Source: Wolbachia endosymbiont of Encarsia formosa
GTDB taxonomy: Bacteria; Pseudomonadota; Alphaproteobacteria; Rickettsiales; Anaplasmataceae
Assembly (NCBI RefSeq): GCF_039540065.1
Contig: NZ_CP154278.1
Location: 558,001 to 622,000, forward strand
Length of the DNA: 64,000 nucleotides
Reading direction: 5' to 3'
Below are positions 1-8,542 of this stretch, in pieces. Within the stretch, counting starts at the first letter, position 1. Every line of letters begins with the position of its first letter. Under the pieces are notes generated by a model. It saw only the letters and a list, made by a program, of their open reading frames with translations. It had not been told where the DNA came from and did no database searches. Made by a program: the position numbers and the translations under genes.

Positions 1-327
1 TGCCTTTTTTCTTCATTTGGTAAGTTTCTTAATACTTGTAACTAAAGCTTAAGGCCAGCACTTGATGCTGGAATCCAGAAATCTTTTGAGCACAAAAGTT
101 ATGCTAGGTTTTTGTTGGTAAGAAACCAGTGTCAGCTACTCGGATGACACCAAAGGGGCACTTGGATAGAGGCTACTTGAATAACACCATCATAAGGTGA
201 ACCAGTGTCAAGCACTGGAATGACAAGGAAAGGGCTACTTGGATGACAAGAAAAAGGACGCTGAGATGACACCAAAGAGGCTGACACCACCATAAAGTAA
301 ATTCCACTAACACTATAGGAGACTAAC
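1..327. repeat. Intergenic cluster of short dispersed palindromic repeats
   Basis: No gene is supported here. The stretch holds several degenerate copies of the motif family seen elsewhere in the window (variants of 'ccagtgtcagctac..gatgacacc', 'ccagtgtcaagcactggaatgac'). Short inverted arms such as ccagtg/cactgg are visible. The reading frame across this stretch on the minus strand is only translated repeat. A plausible ribosome site (aggagac) precedes the terminase gene at 328. Confidence 0.6.
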
Positions 328-1761
328 ATGAACTTTTTAAAATTTATCGAACTATGCTTTCAAACGGTAATGCCGTGGTGTGAGTATAACAATTATCAGT
401 ATGTAAAAGTTATAGCAGACAGGCTTGAAGCAGCAAGTGTTGGCGAAGTGAAGCGAATAATATTCAATATGCCTCCGCGCTCGATGAAGTCTATGTGCGT
501 GAGTGTTGCATGGCCCGCATGGATACTTGGTAATCAGCCAACCGCAAGAATAATAGTTGCAAGTTATTCTCAGCGGCTTAGCGAAAAGCATTCGCTCGAC
601 ACCAGGTGCGTAATGCAATCTAGTTGGTATAAAGCGCTATTTTCAGAGGTAGAACTATGCAAAGACCAGAACACTAAATACAAATTTCAAACAGTACAGA
701 GAGGATGCAGGATTGCAACGTCAGTTGGAGGAACATTGACTGGTGAAGGTGGAGATTTTATCGTCGTGTATGATCCACTGAGTTCCTCTCAAGCTTTGAG
801 CGAGACGTTTAGAAAACGTGCCACAAATTGGTTTGATCAGACTTTAGTAACTAGGCTCAATAATAGAAAAAAAGGAGTTATTGTTGTTGTAATGCACAGA
901 CTACATCAGGAGGATTTAACCGGGCATCTTCTTTCCAAACCGAAAAATATATGGCATCACGTTTGTTTGCCAATGATTTCTGAAAATAAGGAGATTATCT
1001 ATTCAATCAAAAGATCAATTATCCCTTCTCCTGTTCCTATTATTCAAGTAACTACAAATGAGTGCAAAAGCTCAACAGGCGCTACATCTTCAAGGATTTT
1101 ATACTTAAAAAAGGAAGGTAAGCTGCTATATCCCCTAGATGGAGGAGAAATTGAAATGATAAAGGCTGAACTTGGGAGCTATGCTTTTGCTGCTCAATAT
1201 CAACAAAGTCCTCTACCGCTTTCAAGTGGTATAATTAAGCAAGAGTGGTTAAAACGCTATAGAAATTTTCCTGACAATCTCTCACATATAACACAAAGCT
1301 GGGATACTGCAGTTTCAACAGGAGATTCAAGTGGCTTTAGTGTCTGCACTACCTGGACAAAGGTAGATAATAAGTTTTATTTACTAGATGTGTATCGTGC
1401 AAAGCTTGAGTATCCAAAACTTAAAGAACAAGTTCTATCACTAGCTGCAAGTTGGAAGCCACACGCAATTCTAATCGAAGCAAAGACAAGCGGTCAACAA
1501 TTGATTCAAGAGCTAAAGGCAATACCTATTATCGGAATAGTGCCTCATAACAGTAAAATCGCTCGATTACACCAGATTGTTCCGATAATAGAATCTGGCA
1601 AGGTTTTTCTGCCGCATCAAGCAACATGGCTCAGCGATTTTGAGTATGAAATTTTAATGTTCCCAGAAACCCGCCATGACGATCAAGTAGACAGCACTGT
1701 GCAATATCTTCAGTGGATGAGAGATAGTAGTTCTCGAACCGCAGCTATACGGACATTGTGA
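328..1761 (+). CDS. Phage/GTA-type terminase large subunit
   Basis: The 477-residue protein has the layout of a large terminase, the ATP-driven DNA packaging motor with a C-terminal nuclease. The N-terminal ATPase shows a Walker A-like loop (PPRSMKS, residues 49-55) and a Walker B-like strand (FIVVYDP, about 144-150). The RNase H-like nuclease half shows spaced acidic residues: D326 (QSWDTA), E384 (LIEAKTS) and D451/D452 (HDDQVDS). The usual Walker A glycine-lysine context is altered (SMKS rather than HGKS) and the Walker B acidic pair reads YD, so ATPase activity is uncertain. No portal, capsid or tail gene lies next to it in this window. It could be an isolated prophage or gene-transfer-agent relic. 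The ATG at 328 follows aggagactaac. Confidence 0.85.
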   Translation: MNFLKFIELCFQTVMPWCEYNNYQYVKVIADRLEAASVGEVKRIIFNMPPRSMKSMCVSVAWPAWILGNQPTARIIVASYSQRLSEKHSLDTRCVMQSSWYKALFSEVELCKDQNTKYKFQTVQRGCRIATSVGGTLTGEGGDFIVVYDPLSSSQALSETFRKRATNWFDQTLVTRLNNRKKGVIVVVMHRLHQEDLTGHLLSKPKNIWHHVCLPMISENKEIIYSIKRSIIPSPVPIIQVTTNECKSSTGATSSRILYLKKEGKLLYPLDGGEIEMIKAELGSYAFAAQYQQSPLPLSSGIIKQEWLKRYRNFPDNLSHITQSWDTAVSTGDSSGFSVCTTWTKVDNKFYLLDVYRAKLEYPKLKEQVLSLAASWKPHAILIEAKTSGQQLIQELKAIPIIGIVPHNSKIARLHQIVPIIESGKVFLPHQATWLSDFEYEILMFPETRHDDQVDSTVQYLQWMRDSSSRTAAIRTL

Positions 1762-1882
1762 TTCAAGAGGCAATAATTTGCTACCCACAATTTCGATTAT
1801 AAGCTCATTTAAAATAAATATTGATTTCTTATATTAATTATTTAAAAATTAAAATAAATTATTTAAGATTAGGGTAAAAATT

Positions 1883-2770
1883 ATGACAATAAATTATCAG
1901 CAGTGGCGGGAAGTATTAAGTACGGTTAATAGTGATAATAAATTAGATAAAAGGAACGTAATTGAAAAAGTAAAAGAAGAGCTAAAGGCAAGCAATGAAG
2001 AGGTATTTAAACAGTGGGAAGAGAGTAATTTTTATGTAAATTATAAATTTGAAGTTGGAGATAATGAATTCACATTATTACATTTAACTGCTAAGTTAGG
2101 CTATACGAGCTTGACAAAGGCTTTAATAGTAACAAAAGGGATAGATGTTAATATAAAAGATAAGAATAAAAAGACACCTTTACATTTAGCTGCTGAAAAT
2201 GATTATAAAGAGGTAGTAGATGCTCTGTTGGAAAAAGATGAAATCAGGATTAATGAACAAGAAGATAAGGAGGGATGGACACCTTTACATTTAGCTCTTA
2301 TGAATGGCCATGCAGACGTGGTAGAATCTCTCGTAAGAAACGGTGCGAATGTTAATATAAAAGATGACTATAGAGTGACACCTTCATCTTTGGCTATTCA
2401 AAGAGATTATGTATTTACTCCGCCAAAAAAACGTGAAGGCTCCTATGTTAATGTGAAAAATCATGCTAGAACTGCTTCTAGGAATTTAACTAAAGAGGAA
2501 AAACAACGCACATCAGCAATTGCGAAAGGTTTTTTTGCCGGTAGTGCAACTGCATTATCAGGTGTTTTAATAGCGAAAGCACTTTCTGCAACTGGAATAG
2601 TTACAGTTGAGTCAAAACCCTCTACACCAATAGCAGTGGCTAAAACTGCAGCTATAGCGCTAGTAGTTGGCAGTGCTGTATATGCATTGTCAAAACCTGA
2701 TACTCAAGTTGATAAACCAGTCTTAACAAATGGACAGCAAGAAGCTGCTAGCGCTGGTAGGTTTGCCTAG
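1883..2770 (+). CDS. Ankyrin-repeat protein with C-terminal membrane hairpin
   Basis: The 295-residue protein carries about three to four ankyrin repeats between residues 65 and 175, with the diagnostic TPLHLAAE and TPLHLAL helices and VNIKD turns. After a basic linker come two hydrophobic segments (about 212-235 and 247-266), so the ankyrin domain is probably held at the inner membrane facing the cytoplasm, or the protein inserts into a host membrane after export. No signal peptide is visible. Ankyrin proteins are abundant in Wolbachia and several are candidate host-interaction effectors, but nothing here defines the partner. It stands alone, with a 120-bp AT-rich leader and a weak 'agggtaa' ahead of the ATG. 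Confidence 0.8.
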   Translation: MTINYQQWREVLSTVNSDNKLDKRNVIEKVKEELKASNEEVFKQWEESNFYVNYKFEVGDNEFTLLHLTAKLGYTSLTKALIVTKGIDVNIKDKNKKTPLHLAAENDYKEVVDALLEKDEIRINEQEDKEGWTPLHLALMNGHADVVESLVRNGANVNIKDDYRVTPSSLAIQRDYVFTPPKKREGSYVNVKNHARTASRNLTKEEKQRTSAIAKGFFAGSATALSGVLIAKALSATGIVTVESKPSTPIAVAKTAAIALVVGSAVYALSKPDTQVDKPVLTNGQQEAASAGRFA

Positions 2771-2932
2771 CGCGTATTCGACCTAAACACTGATCATAGG
2801 GAATGACATTACAGGGACACTGGAATAACGTAGGAGAGAGCGCTGGCAACGTTAGTTTAGGCAAGATTATATCTTGAAAAAATTAAGCTTTAGTGCTACT
2901 AAATGTTGTAACTTCTATGCTGAAACCTTACT

Positions 2933-4174
2933 ATGAATGTGGAAAAAATACGCAATGCTAAAATAAAATTACCGATATTCCTTGATTATCAATCTACTAC
3001 TAAGGTAGATCCTCGCGTTTTAGAGGTGATGATACCTTATTTTGGTGAGTTTAGTAATGCACACTCTCGTAGTCATTCATTTGGTTGGACAGCTGAGGAA
3101 GCAGTAGAAAAAGCAAGGAAGTACATTGCTGATTTAGTGAATGCAGACAGCAAAGAAATCGTCTTTACCTCGGGCGCAACCGAATCAAATAACATGGCTA
3201 TCAAAGGTGTTGCTCATTTTTATAAGAATAAGGGAAATCATATAATAACTGTCTGCACGGAGCATAAGTGCGTTTTAGATTCTTGTCGACATCTGGAAAA
3301 TGAAGGCTTTAAAGTTACATATTTGTCCGTTAAGCAAAACGGAATTATAGATTTGTTGAAACTTGAGGAGGCAATCACTGATAAAACAATTCTGATTTCA
3401 GTGATGATGGCAAATAATGAAATCGGAGTAATGCAGCCTGTCAAAGAAATTGGTGCAATATGTAGAAAGCATAATATATTTTTTCATACAGACGCTGCTC
3501 AAAGCTTTGGAAAAGTTCCAATAGACGTAAATGAAATGAACATTGATCTTATAAGCCTTTCTAGCCATAAAATTTATGGACCTATGGGAATAGGTGCATT
3601 ATATGTCCGCAGAAAAAATCCTCGTGTTAGGTTGACACCACTAATTAGTGGTGGTGGACAGGAGAGAGGCATGCGCTCTGGAACAGTTCCTACTCCCCTT
3701 GCAGTTGGTTTTGGTGAAGCGGCACGTATCGCTAAAGAAGAAATGGGAACAGAAGCAAGTAAATTAGAGGAACTGAGAGATATTTTGTACAATAAAATAA
3801 AAGAGGCATTTCCTGATGTTGTTCTAAATGGTGATTATGGAAATAGGATTCCCGGTAACCTTAACTTGAGTTTTCCTTATGTTGAGGGTGAGTCTCTTAT
3901 CATGGCAATCAAGGATTTAGCAGTAAGCTCTGGTTCTGCATGCACATCTGCATCTCTTGAGACTTCTTATGTCATAAGATCACTAAACAATGGCCATGAT
4001 CTTGAGCATTCATCAATTAGATTTGGCCTTGGCCGATTCACAACTAAAGATGAAGTTCTATACGCGGCAGATCTTGTTACTAAAAATGTTGGACGGCTAA
4101 GAGAGATGAGCCCACTTTTGGAAATGGTACAAGAGGGAATAGATTTAAGCACCGTAAAATGGGATTCTCATTGA
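2933..4174 (+). CDS. iscS: Cysteine desulfurase IscS
   Basis: The 413-residue PLP enzyme releases sulfur from L-cysteine for Fe-S cluster and thio-cofactor assembly. Visible hallmarks are the N-terminal substrate region ([11 protein letters not shown]), the SGATESNN loop (residues 80-87), the PLP-binding lysine in [10 protein letters not shown] (K213) and the sulfur-carrying cysteine in [10 protein letters not shown] (C337). Length matches group I desulfurases. The ATG at 2933 lacks a strong ribosome site, which is common in this genome. The gene is monocistronic here, with no iscR, iscU or iscA adjoining within the window. It is convergent with rodA. Confidence 0.93.
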   Translation: MNVEKIRNAKIKLPIFLDYQSTTKVDPRVLEVMIPYFGEFSNAHSRSHSFGWTAEEAVEKARKYIADLVNADSKEIVFTSGATESNNMAIKGVAHFYKNKGNHIITVCTEHKCVLDSCRHLENEGFKVTYLSVKQNGIIDLLKLEEAITDKTILISVMMANNEIGVMQPVKEIGAICRKHNIFFHTDAAQSFGKVPIDVNEMNIDLISLSSHKIYGPMGIGALYVRRKNPRVRLTPLISGGGQERGMRSGTVPTPLAVGFGEAARIAKEEMGTEASKLEELRDILYNKIKEAFPDVVLNGDYGNRIPGNLNLSFPYVEGESLIMAIKDLAVSSGSACTSASLETSYVIRSLNNGHDLEHSSIRFGLGRFTTKDEVLYAADLVTKNVGRLREMSPLLEMVQEGIDLSTVKWDSH

Positions 4175-4222
4175 AGAATAAGACGTTAGCCATTAGCAGA
4201 GTGATGGTTGTCTAAGCTCTTT

Positions 4223-5356
4223 CTATGGATGAAATCGGAAGCTTAGCTTTAAGTACTTTGTAGATGCTACGGAACTAAGTAGCAACCCTATACATATCAA
4301 GCTCGCAGCAGTTGTGCTGCCACCATAGGATAGAAATGGTAGTGGGTCACCTATTATAGGTAAGAGACCTATTGTCATTCCAATGTTTATAAAGAAATGA
4401 GCGCTAAAAAAGGCAAAAATTCCTATAGATATTAACTTAGAAAAGTAATTTTTTGACCTGTAAGCGATGGAGAGTATTATAGCAAGCAATGTAGTATAGA
4501 GTAAAACCAAAGTCATGCTACCTAAGAATCCCCATTCCTCACCAAGTACCGCGAAAGCGAAATCTGTGCGTTTCTCTGGCAAAAATCCAAGTTGAGTTTG
4601 ACTACCATTAACAAACCCCTTACCAAACAAACCTCCTGAACCAATAGCTATTTGAGATTGCTGTGCATTATAACCTATTCCAAGTGGATCTACTGATGAA
4701 TCCAAAAATGATAATATCCTTTGCTTGTGATAAGGGCGCAAAAAAGGCCAAATAGCTGGTATTGCGAAAATGCCAAGCGTTCCAAAAATTATTAAATGAG
4801 GTCTTTCCATTATTGCTGTAAATATAATTGATGCTCCTATAAACAACATTATTACAGCTGTGCCTAAATTAGGTTGCTTCAATACAAGGAATACAGGTAA
4901 AAAAATAACTATAAGTGGCTTAAATAAGCTTTGAAATTTCATCATTTTATACACACTTTGTTTACTAAAATAACAAGCAAGTGCAAGTATTAAGCCTACT
5001 TTTGCAAATTCTGATGGTTGCAAACTAATGGATCCAACTCTTATCCATCTTGTTGCACCCATTATATGTGAGCCAAAAAAATTTACTGCTAACAGCGCAA
5101 TTACTGCTGCTATATAAAAAAAATAAGCGTACTTCAAATAAAAATCTAGTTCTATAAATGACATAGCTATAGCAAGCAGAAAGAAGAAAGAGAATATGAC
5201 CAATTGATGAATTGCAAATGGAGTCCACTTTCCTCCAGCAGAAGAATATTGCACAACAATGCCAACGCAAAACAGAGCTATTACGTTAATGAATAATAAT
5301 AAGTGAATCTTCTTCAGCTTATCCACAGCAAAAACTTTACAGACTTTGAGATACAA
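4223..5356 (-). CDS. rodA: Rod shape-determining protein RodA (SEDS glycosyltransferase)
   Basis: A 377-residue polytopic membrane protein of the FtsW/RodA/SpoVE family, which polymerises lipid II glycan strands together with a class B penicillin-binding protein. About ten hydrophobic segments are visible. The family signature near the C-terminus reads GDPLPFLSYGGSTT, and the GATRWI and LQPSEFAKVG motifs are present. Retention of RodA together with MraY, MurB and FtsA in this window fits a reduced but functional peptidoglycan-like pathway. The gene is 15 bp downstream of the MnhD-like gene on the same strand, so the two may be co-transcribed. Confidence 0.93.
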   Translation of the reverse strand: MYLKVCKVFAVDKLKKIHLLLFINVIALFCVGIVVQYSSAGGKWTPFAIHQLVIFSFFFLLAIAMSFIELDFYLKYAYFFYIAAVIALLAVNFFGSHIMGATRWIRVGSISLQPSEFAKVGLILALACYFSKQSVYKMMKFQSLFKPLIVIFLPVFLVLKQPNLGTAVIMLFIGASIIFTAIMERPHLIIFGTLGIFAIPAIWPFLRPYHKQRILSFLDSSVDPLGIGYNAQQSQIAIGSGGLFGKGFVNGSQTQLGFLPEKRTDFAFAVLGEEWGFLGSMTLVLLYTTLLAIILSIAYRSKNYFSKLISIGIFAFFSAHFFINIGMTIGLLPIIGDPLPFLSYGGSTTAASLICIGLLLSSVASTKYLKLSFRFHP

Positions 5357-5371
5357 TAAAACATAAGAAAA

Positions 5372-6820
5372 TCAAAAAGCAAATTTATTAATTACCAACC
5401 GAATTGGACTACTATATATCCCAGTTATTACCGTTAAAATTGCCATAAATAATAGACAAAATAGCATAAGCAATGGTACCTCATTAAGTGTCATTCCAGC
5501 GTTTGATGCTGTACTGTTTTCAAAATATATTTTCTCAACCATTCTCCACATATGTATTAGTGCAAGAAAAGAGCCAGCAGCAAAAACTATAAGGGAAATC
5601 CATGCATGAGATTCTATAATTGCTTTCATCATATACCACTTACTTACAAAGCCATTTGTCAAGGGTACACCGATTAATGCTAAACTAAGTAGAGTAAATG
5701 CAAGTGTTGTATAGGGCATTGACTTTTTTAGTCCTGATAAATTCTCTATTTTTGTCATACCAACCTTATAAGAAATACACCCTGCAGTCATGAATAAAGA
5801 CGTTTTTATCATGCTATGATTTACTATGTGAAGAACTGCTGAAAACAAACCTGCTTTTGAATTTAAACCCAGCATTAAAATTATATAGCCAATCTGACTG
5901 ATACTGGAGTGAGCAAACAGTCTTTTTATATCTTTTTCGATTATTGCAGATATTGATCCAAATACAACAGCACAAAGCGCAAGGATGATCATCACGTTGC
6001 TTAGTGGTAAGAAAAAATTTTGCTGGAAAACAGTGTAAAAGATTCTGATAAAAACATACATCATCACTTTGGTTACTGTGCCTGAAAAGAATATGCTAAT
6101 GAAACTAGGTGCTTCACTATAAGCATTAACCAACCATTTACTGAGTGGAAAGAGTGCCATCTTAATTGAGAGACCAACAAAAATGAACAATGTACCAAGT
6201 CTTATGATGTTATTATCATATAATGGCACTATCCTTTCAGCCATGTCAAGCATGTTGAGCGTTCCTGTCATAGAGTATAAAAGCCCGATGCCAAACAAGT
6301 AAAATGTTGCTCCTAGAGTACCACTAATGAGGTATTCAAATGCTGCAACTAAAGCTTTCTTATCCCTTCCCATTGAAACTAAAACATAAGAAGAAAGAGA
6401 TGAAATTTCTAAAAAGACATAAAGATTGAATATGTCATTTGTGACTAAAATCCCAAGTAATCCACTTAGGCACAGTAGAAATAGAGAGTAAAAACCAGTG
6501 ATTTTGTTTTTGCTAATCTCCTTTTCATTAATATGAAAGCTATAAAGCACACTAATCAGCGCTATAAAATTCACCAAAGTTAGAATCAAGGAGTTCAACA
6601 TGTCGATTCTCAACTCTATTCCGTATGGAGGAGCCCAATCTCCAAGATAATAAGTTATAATTTCACCATTGTATGTTTTCACTAGCAACGTTAATGAAAT
6701 AAAGAAAGTAGCTGTCGTTGTAAAAAAAGAGATAAACCAGGATACCCTATGTTTTTTGGTAAGAAAGCAGAACATCGATGCAATTATTGGTATAATAACT
6801 TGTAGAATTGGTAATTGCAT
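5372..6820 (-). CDS. Monovalent cation/proton antiporter subunit D (MnhD/NuoN-like)
   Basis: A 482-residue protein with about fourteen transmembrane helices of the proton-conducting antiporter family shared by Mrp/Mnh antiporters and complex I subunits. The core motif LFAHSSISQIGYI and buried charged residues in helices (EKDIKRLFAHS, SKWLVNAYSEAP) are visible. The length and N-terminal region resemble MrpD/MnhD more than NuoN. Whether it works in an antiporter or as an accessory respiratory subunit cannot be told from one gene. It is divergent from the NDUFA12 gene and upstream of rodA. Confidence 0.85.
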   Translation of the reverse strand: MQLPILQVIIPIIASMFCFLTKKHRVSWFISFFTTTATFFISLTLLVKTYNGEIITYYLGDWAPPYGIELRIDMLNSLILTLVNFIALISVLYSFHINEKEISKNKITGFYSLFLLCLSGLLGILVTNDIFNLYVFLEISSLSSYVLVSMGRDKKALVAAFEYLISGTLGATFYLFGIGLLYSMTGTLNMLDMAERIVPLYDNNIIRLGTLFIFVGLSIKMALFPLSKWLVNAYSEAPSFISIFFSGTVTKVMMYVFIRIFYTVFQQNFFLPLSNVMIILALCAVVFGSISAIIEKDIKRLFAHSSISQIGYIILMLGLNSKAGLFSAVLHIVNHSMIKTSLFMTAGCISYKVGMTKIENLSGLKKSMPYTTLAFTLLSLALIGVPLTNGFVSKWYMMKAIIESHAWISLIVFAAGSFLALIHMWRMVEKIYFENSTASNAGMTLNEVPLLMLFCLLFMAILTVITGIYSSPIRLVINKFAF

Positions 6821-6884
6821 TAAACTGTTGTTAATACATCGTTAAAGTATTAGTATATATAATACTTTTTGTTTTAATACCTTT

Positions 6885-7190
6885 ATGTTATCTAAAATTT
6901 ATAATTCAGTAACAAACTTATTAAGGAGAAAAGGTAAACTTATAGGTAGAGATGAAAACGGAAATTCTTACTATGAATCAAGTAAAGGAAAAAGACGGGT
7001 AATATATGACAATGTTTCTGAGCCTACAACAATTCCTCCAGCATGGCATATATGGCTGCATTATACTGATAATGCAGTACCAGTGAATAATAACAAAAGA
7101 AAAATTCCTAATTTAACAGGTACAAAAGATGCATACTACCCAAACCAAAAGGTGAAAAATTACTATGAAAGATGGAATCCTAATAACTAA
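6885..7190 (+). CDS. Complex I accessory subunit NDUFA12 (17.2 kDa)
   Basis: This 101-residue protein belongs to the NADH:ubiquinone oxidoreductase 17.2 kDa family, an alphaproteobacterial accessory subunit of complex I retained in mitochondria. The recognisable core runs from KLIGRDENGNSYYE through RRVIYD to the PPAWHIWLHYT segment, followed by the PNLTGTKDAYYP region. It is located 2 bp upstream of mlaD. Close linkage of these two genes is common in Alphaproteobacteria. Confidence 0.92.
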   Translation: MLSKIYNSVTNLLRRKGKLIGRDENGNSYYESSKGKRRVIYDNVSEPTTIPPAWHIWLHYTDNAVPVNNNKRKIPNLTGTKDAYYPNQKVKNYYERWNPNN

Positions 7191-7192
7191 AG

Positions 7193-7648
7193 ATGCGAAG
7201 GTCAAATATACTTGAAATAACTGCTGGTTCATTTGTATTAATTTTTACTGTTTTTCTTATCTTCTTCGCTATTGATAAATTATCTTACATAAAGAAAAAC
7301 TATAAGGATTGTTATAAAATACATGGCCTTTTTACTGATGCTAACGGTGTAGGAGTTGGTGATAGTGTCAAGATCTCTGGTGTGGAAGTCGGAAGCATAA
7401 CTGGTGTATCACTCGACAAAGCTACCTACATAGCACGAATCGACATGTGTATAAGTAGGGATATAAAACTCCCAGTTGATAGCTCAGCCCTAATCACTAG
7501 CAGTGGAGTTGTTGGTAGTAAATTTGTTAATATATCACCTGGCGCAGATCCCAAATTAATTTCACACGGTGGTAAGATAGCACACACTCAAGCTGAAGCA
7601 AATATGGGCGGAATAATGGATAAAATTATTGGCATGTTTACAAGGTGA
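7193..7648 (+). CDS. mlaD: MlaD-type Mce domain protein (outer-membrane lipid transport)
   Basis: A 151-residue protein with one N-terminal membrane anchor (residues about 9-29) and a single Mce domain (GLFTDANGVGVGDSVKISGVEVG, then GVVGSKFVNISPG). This is the periplasmic substrate-binding component of the Mla ABC system that moves phospholipids between the membranes. The start ATG lies 2 bp after the NDUFA12 stop, so the genes are translationally linked. The other Mla components are not in this window. Confidence 0.93.
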   Translation: MRRSNILEITAGSFVLIFTVFLIFFAIDKLSYIKKNYKDCYKIHGLFTDANGVGVGDSVKISGVEVGSITGVSLDKATYIARIDMCISRDIKLPVDSSALITSSGVVGSKFVNISPGADPKLISHGGKIAHTQAEANMGGIMDKIIGMFTR

Positions 7649-7685
7649 GAATAAGAACACATAAGCCAACTTGGCCTATGCACAA

Positions 7686-8351
7686 TTAAGGGATTTTTCT
7701 ATCAATAGCTTGAAGTTGTTCAGCGTTTGAATTATCAAGATTTCTGCTAGGTTTTACATTCCTAATCATCTCAACAAATGCTTGTACTTTCAGTATAGGA
7801 GTGTTTTTTCTTACGTCACTTATATCTATCAAGTCAATTAGAGATATTTGTGATTTTTTTCTAAAATCCTCTTTATGAACGTCAAAAAAATTTCTGATAT
7901 CAGTAAACGTCATATCTTTGAAGCTATATTGATAATGTTCTGACAAAGGATCAAGTAGTAGCTTATTATTATGTAGAAATATTTTTCTTCCTATGTCATC
8001 AGCTTTGTTGATTAAAATGTCAGCATATTTTGAATACCGTTCTTTTAAAATCTCTTTGAATTCCTTATTTAAATCTCTACCAATAAATTTGTTTCTTATA
8101 TATTCGCTTTCTTCCCACATTTTAACTATCACATTAATGTTACTTTCTCTCAGAAAGGTATATAGCACACTATTCTCTTTCTTGAGCTTTGACACTTCTT
8201 TGTTAAATTTTGAAAACCACCTTGGTAAATTCTGCAAGAAATTGTTATTTCTTCCTCTCCAGAACCTCACTAACTCATCCATAAATTGAATATTTCGCTG
8301 ATTGATAAACAACCCAGCAGCTTTTAGTTTTGTAATGTGAACTATCATCAA
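7686..8351 (-). CDS. Hypothetical protein, possible C-terminal fragment of a split ankyrin protein
   Basis: The 221-residue product is charged, helical and lysine-rich, with no membrane segment or catalytic motif that I recognise. The N-terminal stretch HITKLKAAGLF resembles, from memory, segments that follow the repeats in some Wolbachia ankyrin proteins. Just upstream (8369-8542) is the 3' end of an IS630, and the matching 5' half of that IS lies at 59069-59847 beside a broken ankyrin gene. I infer this ORF could be the severed 3' part of that gene. Rejoining at a TA target does not restore the frame exactly, so the link is tentative. The first two ATG codons are adjacent (8351 and 8348). 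Confidence 0.55.
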   Translation of the reverse strand: MMIVHITKLKAAGLFINQRNIQFMDELVRFWRGRNNNFLQNLPRWFSKFNKEVSKLKKENSVLYTFLRESNINVIVKMWEESEYIRNKFIGRDLNKEFKEILKERYSKYADILINKADDIGRKIFLHNNKLLLDPLSEHYQYSFKDMTFTDIRNFFDVHKEDFRKKSQISLIDLIDISDVRKNTPILKVQAFVEMIRNVKPSRNLDNSNAEQLQAIDRKIP

Positions 8352-8375
8352 TTTTATATCTGCACTAATACCAAA

Positions 8376-8542
8376 TTAATTAACCAAATAAGAAGCATTG
8401 CAGAGTTGTTTAACCGTGGAAGGGGAAAGAGAGGTAATAAATTTACACAAAGCACATTCAAGCAGAACAATTGTATCGTAGATTTTATTGCGTAAAATGT
8501 TCTGTTTTATATATAACCAAAACCTCTCAACAGGATTGAGGT
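8376..8542 (-). pseudogene. IS630-X transposase, severed 3' part
   Basis: The minus strand encodes the end of an IS630-family DDE transposase: DLNPVERFWLYIKQ followed by about 40 residues and a stop at 8376. It is cut off precisely where the Tn5-like element copy 1 begins. Its missing upstream part is found 50 kb away at 59069-59847: the last codons there (PPYSPDLN, in one frame) join directly to PVERFW here. The likely outer terminal repeat, taccaaatt, is near 8369-8377. Confidence 0.85.
8534..8542. repeat. 9-bp duplication GATTGAGGT, left outer flank of the 50-kb unit
   Basis: This 9-mer directly abuts the left end of IS copy 1 and recurs directly after the right end of IS copy 3 at 59069-59077. 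Nine base pairs is the normal target duplication length for Tn5/IS50-type elements. The inner flanks of the two IS copies (TGTTAAAAT and CATTAAATA) do not match. Confidence 0.85.

Noticed and set aside
132-329. 65-codon minus-strand open frame upstream of the terminase
   Set aside because: Its translation is the dispersed palindromic repeat family (VIPVLDTG, WCHPSS). It has no ribosome site and no independent coding evidence.
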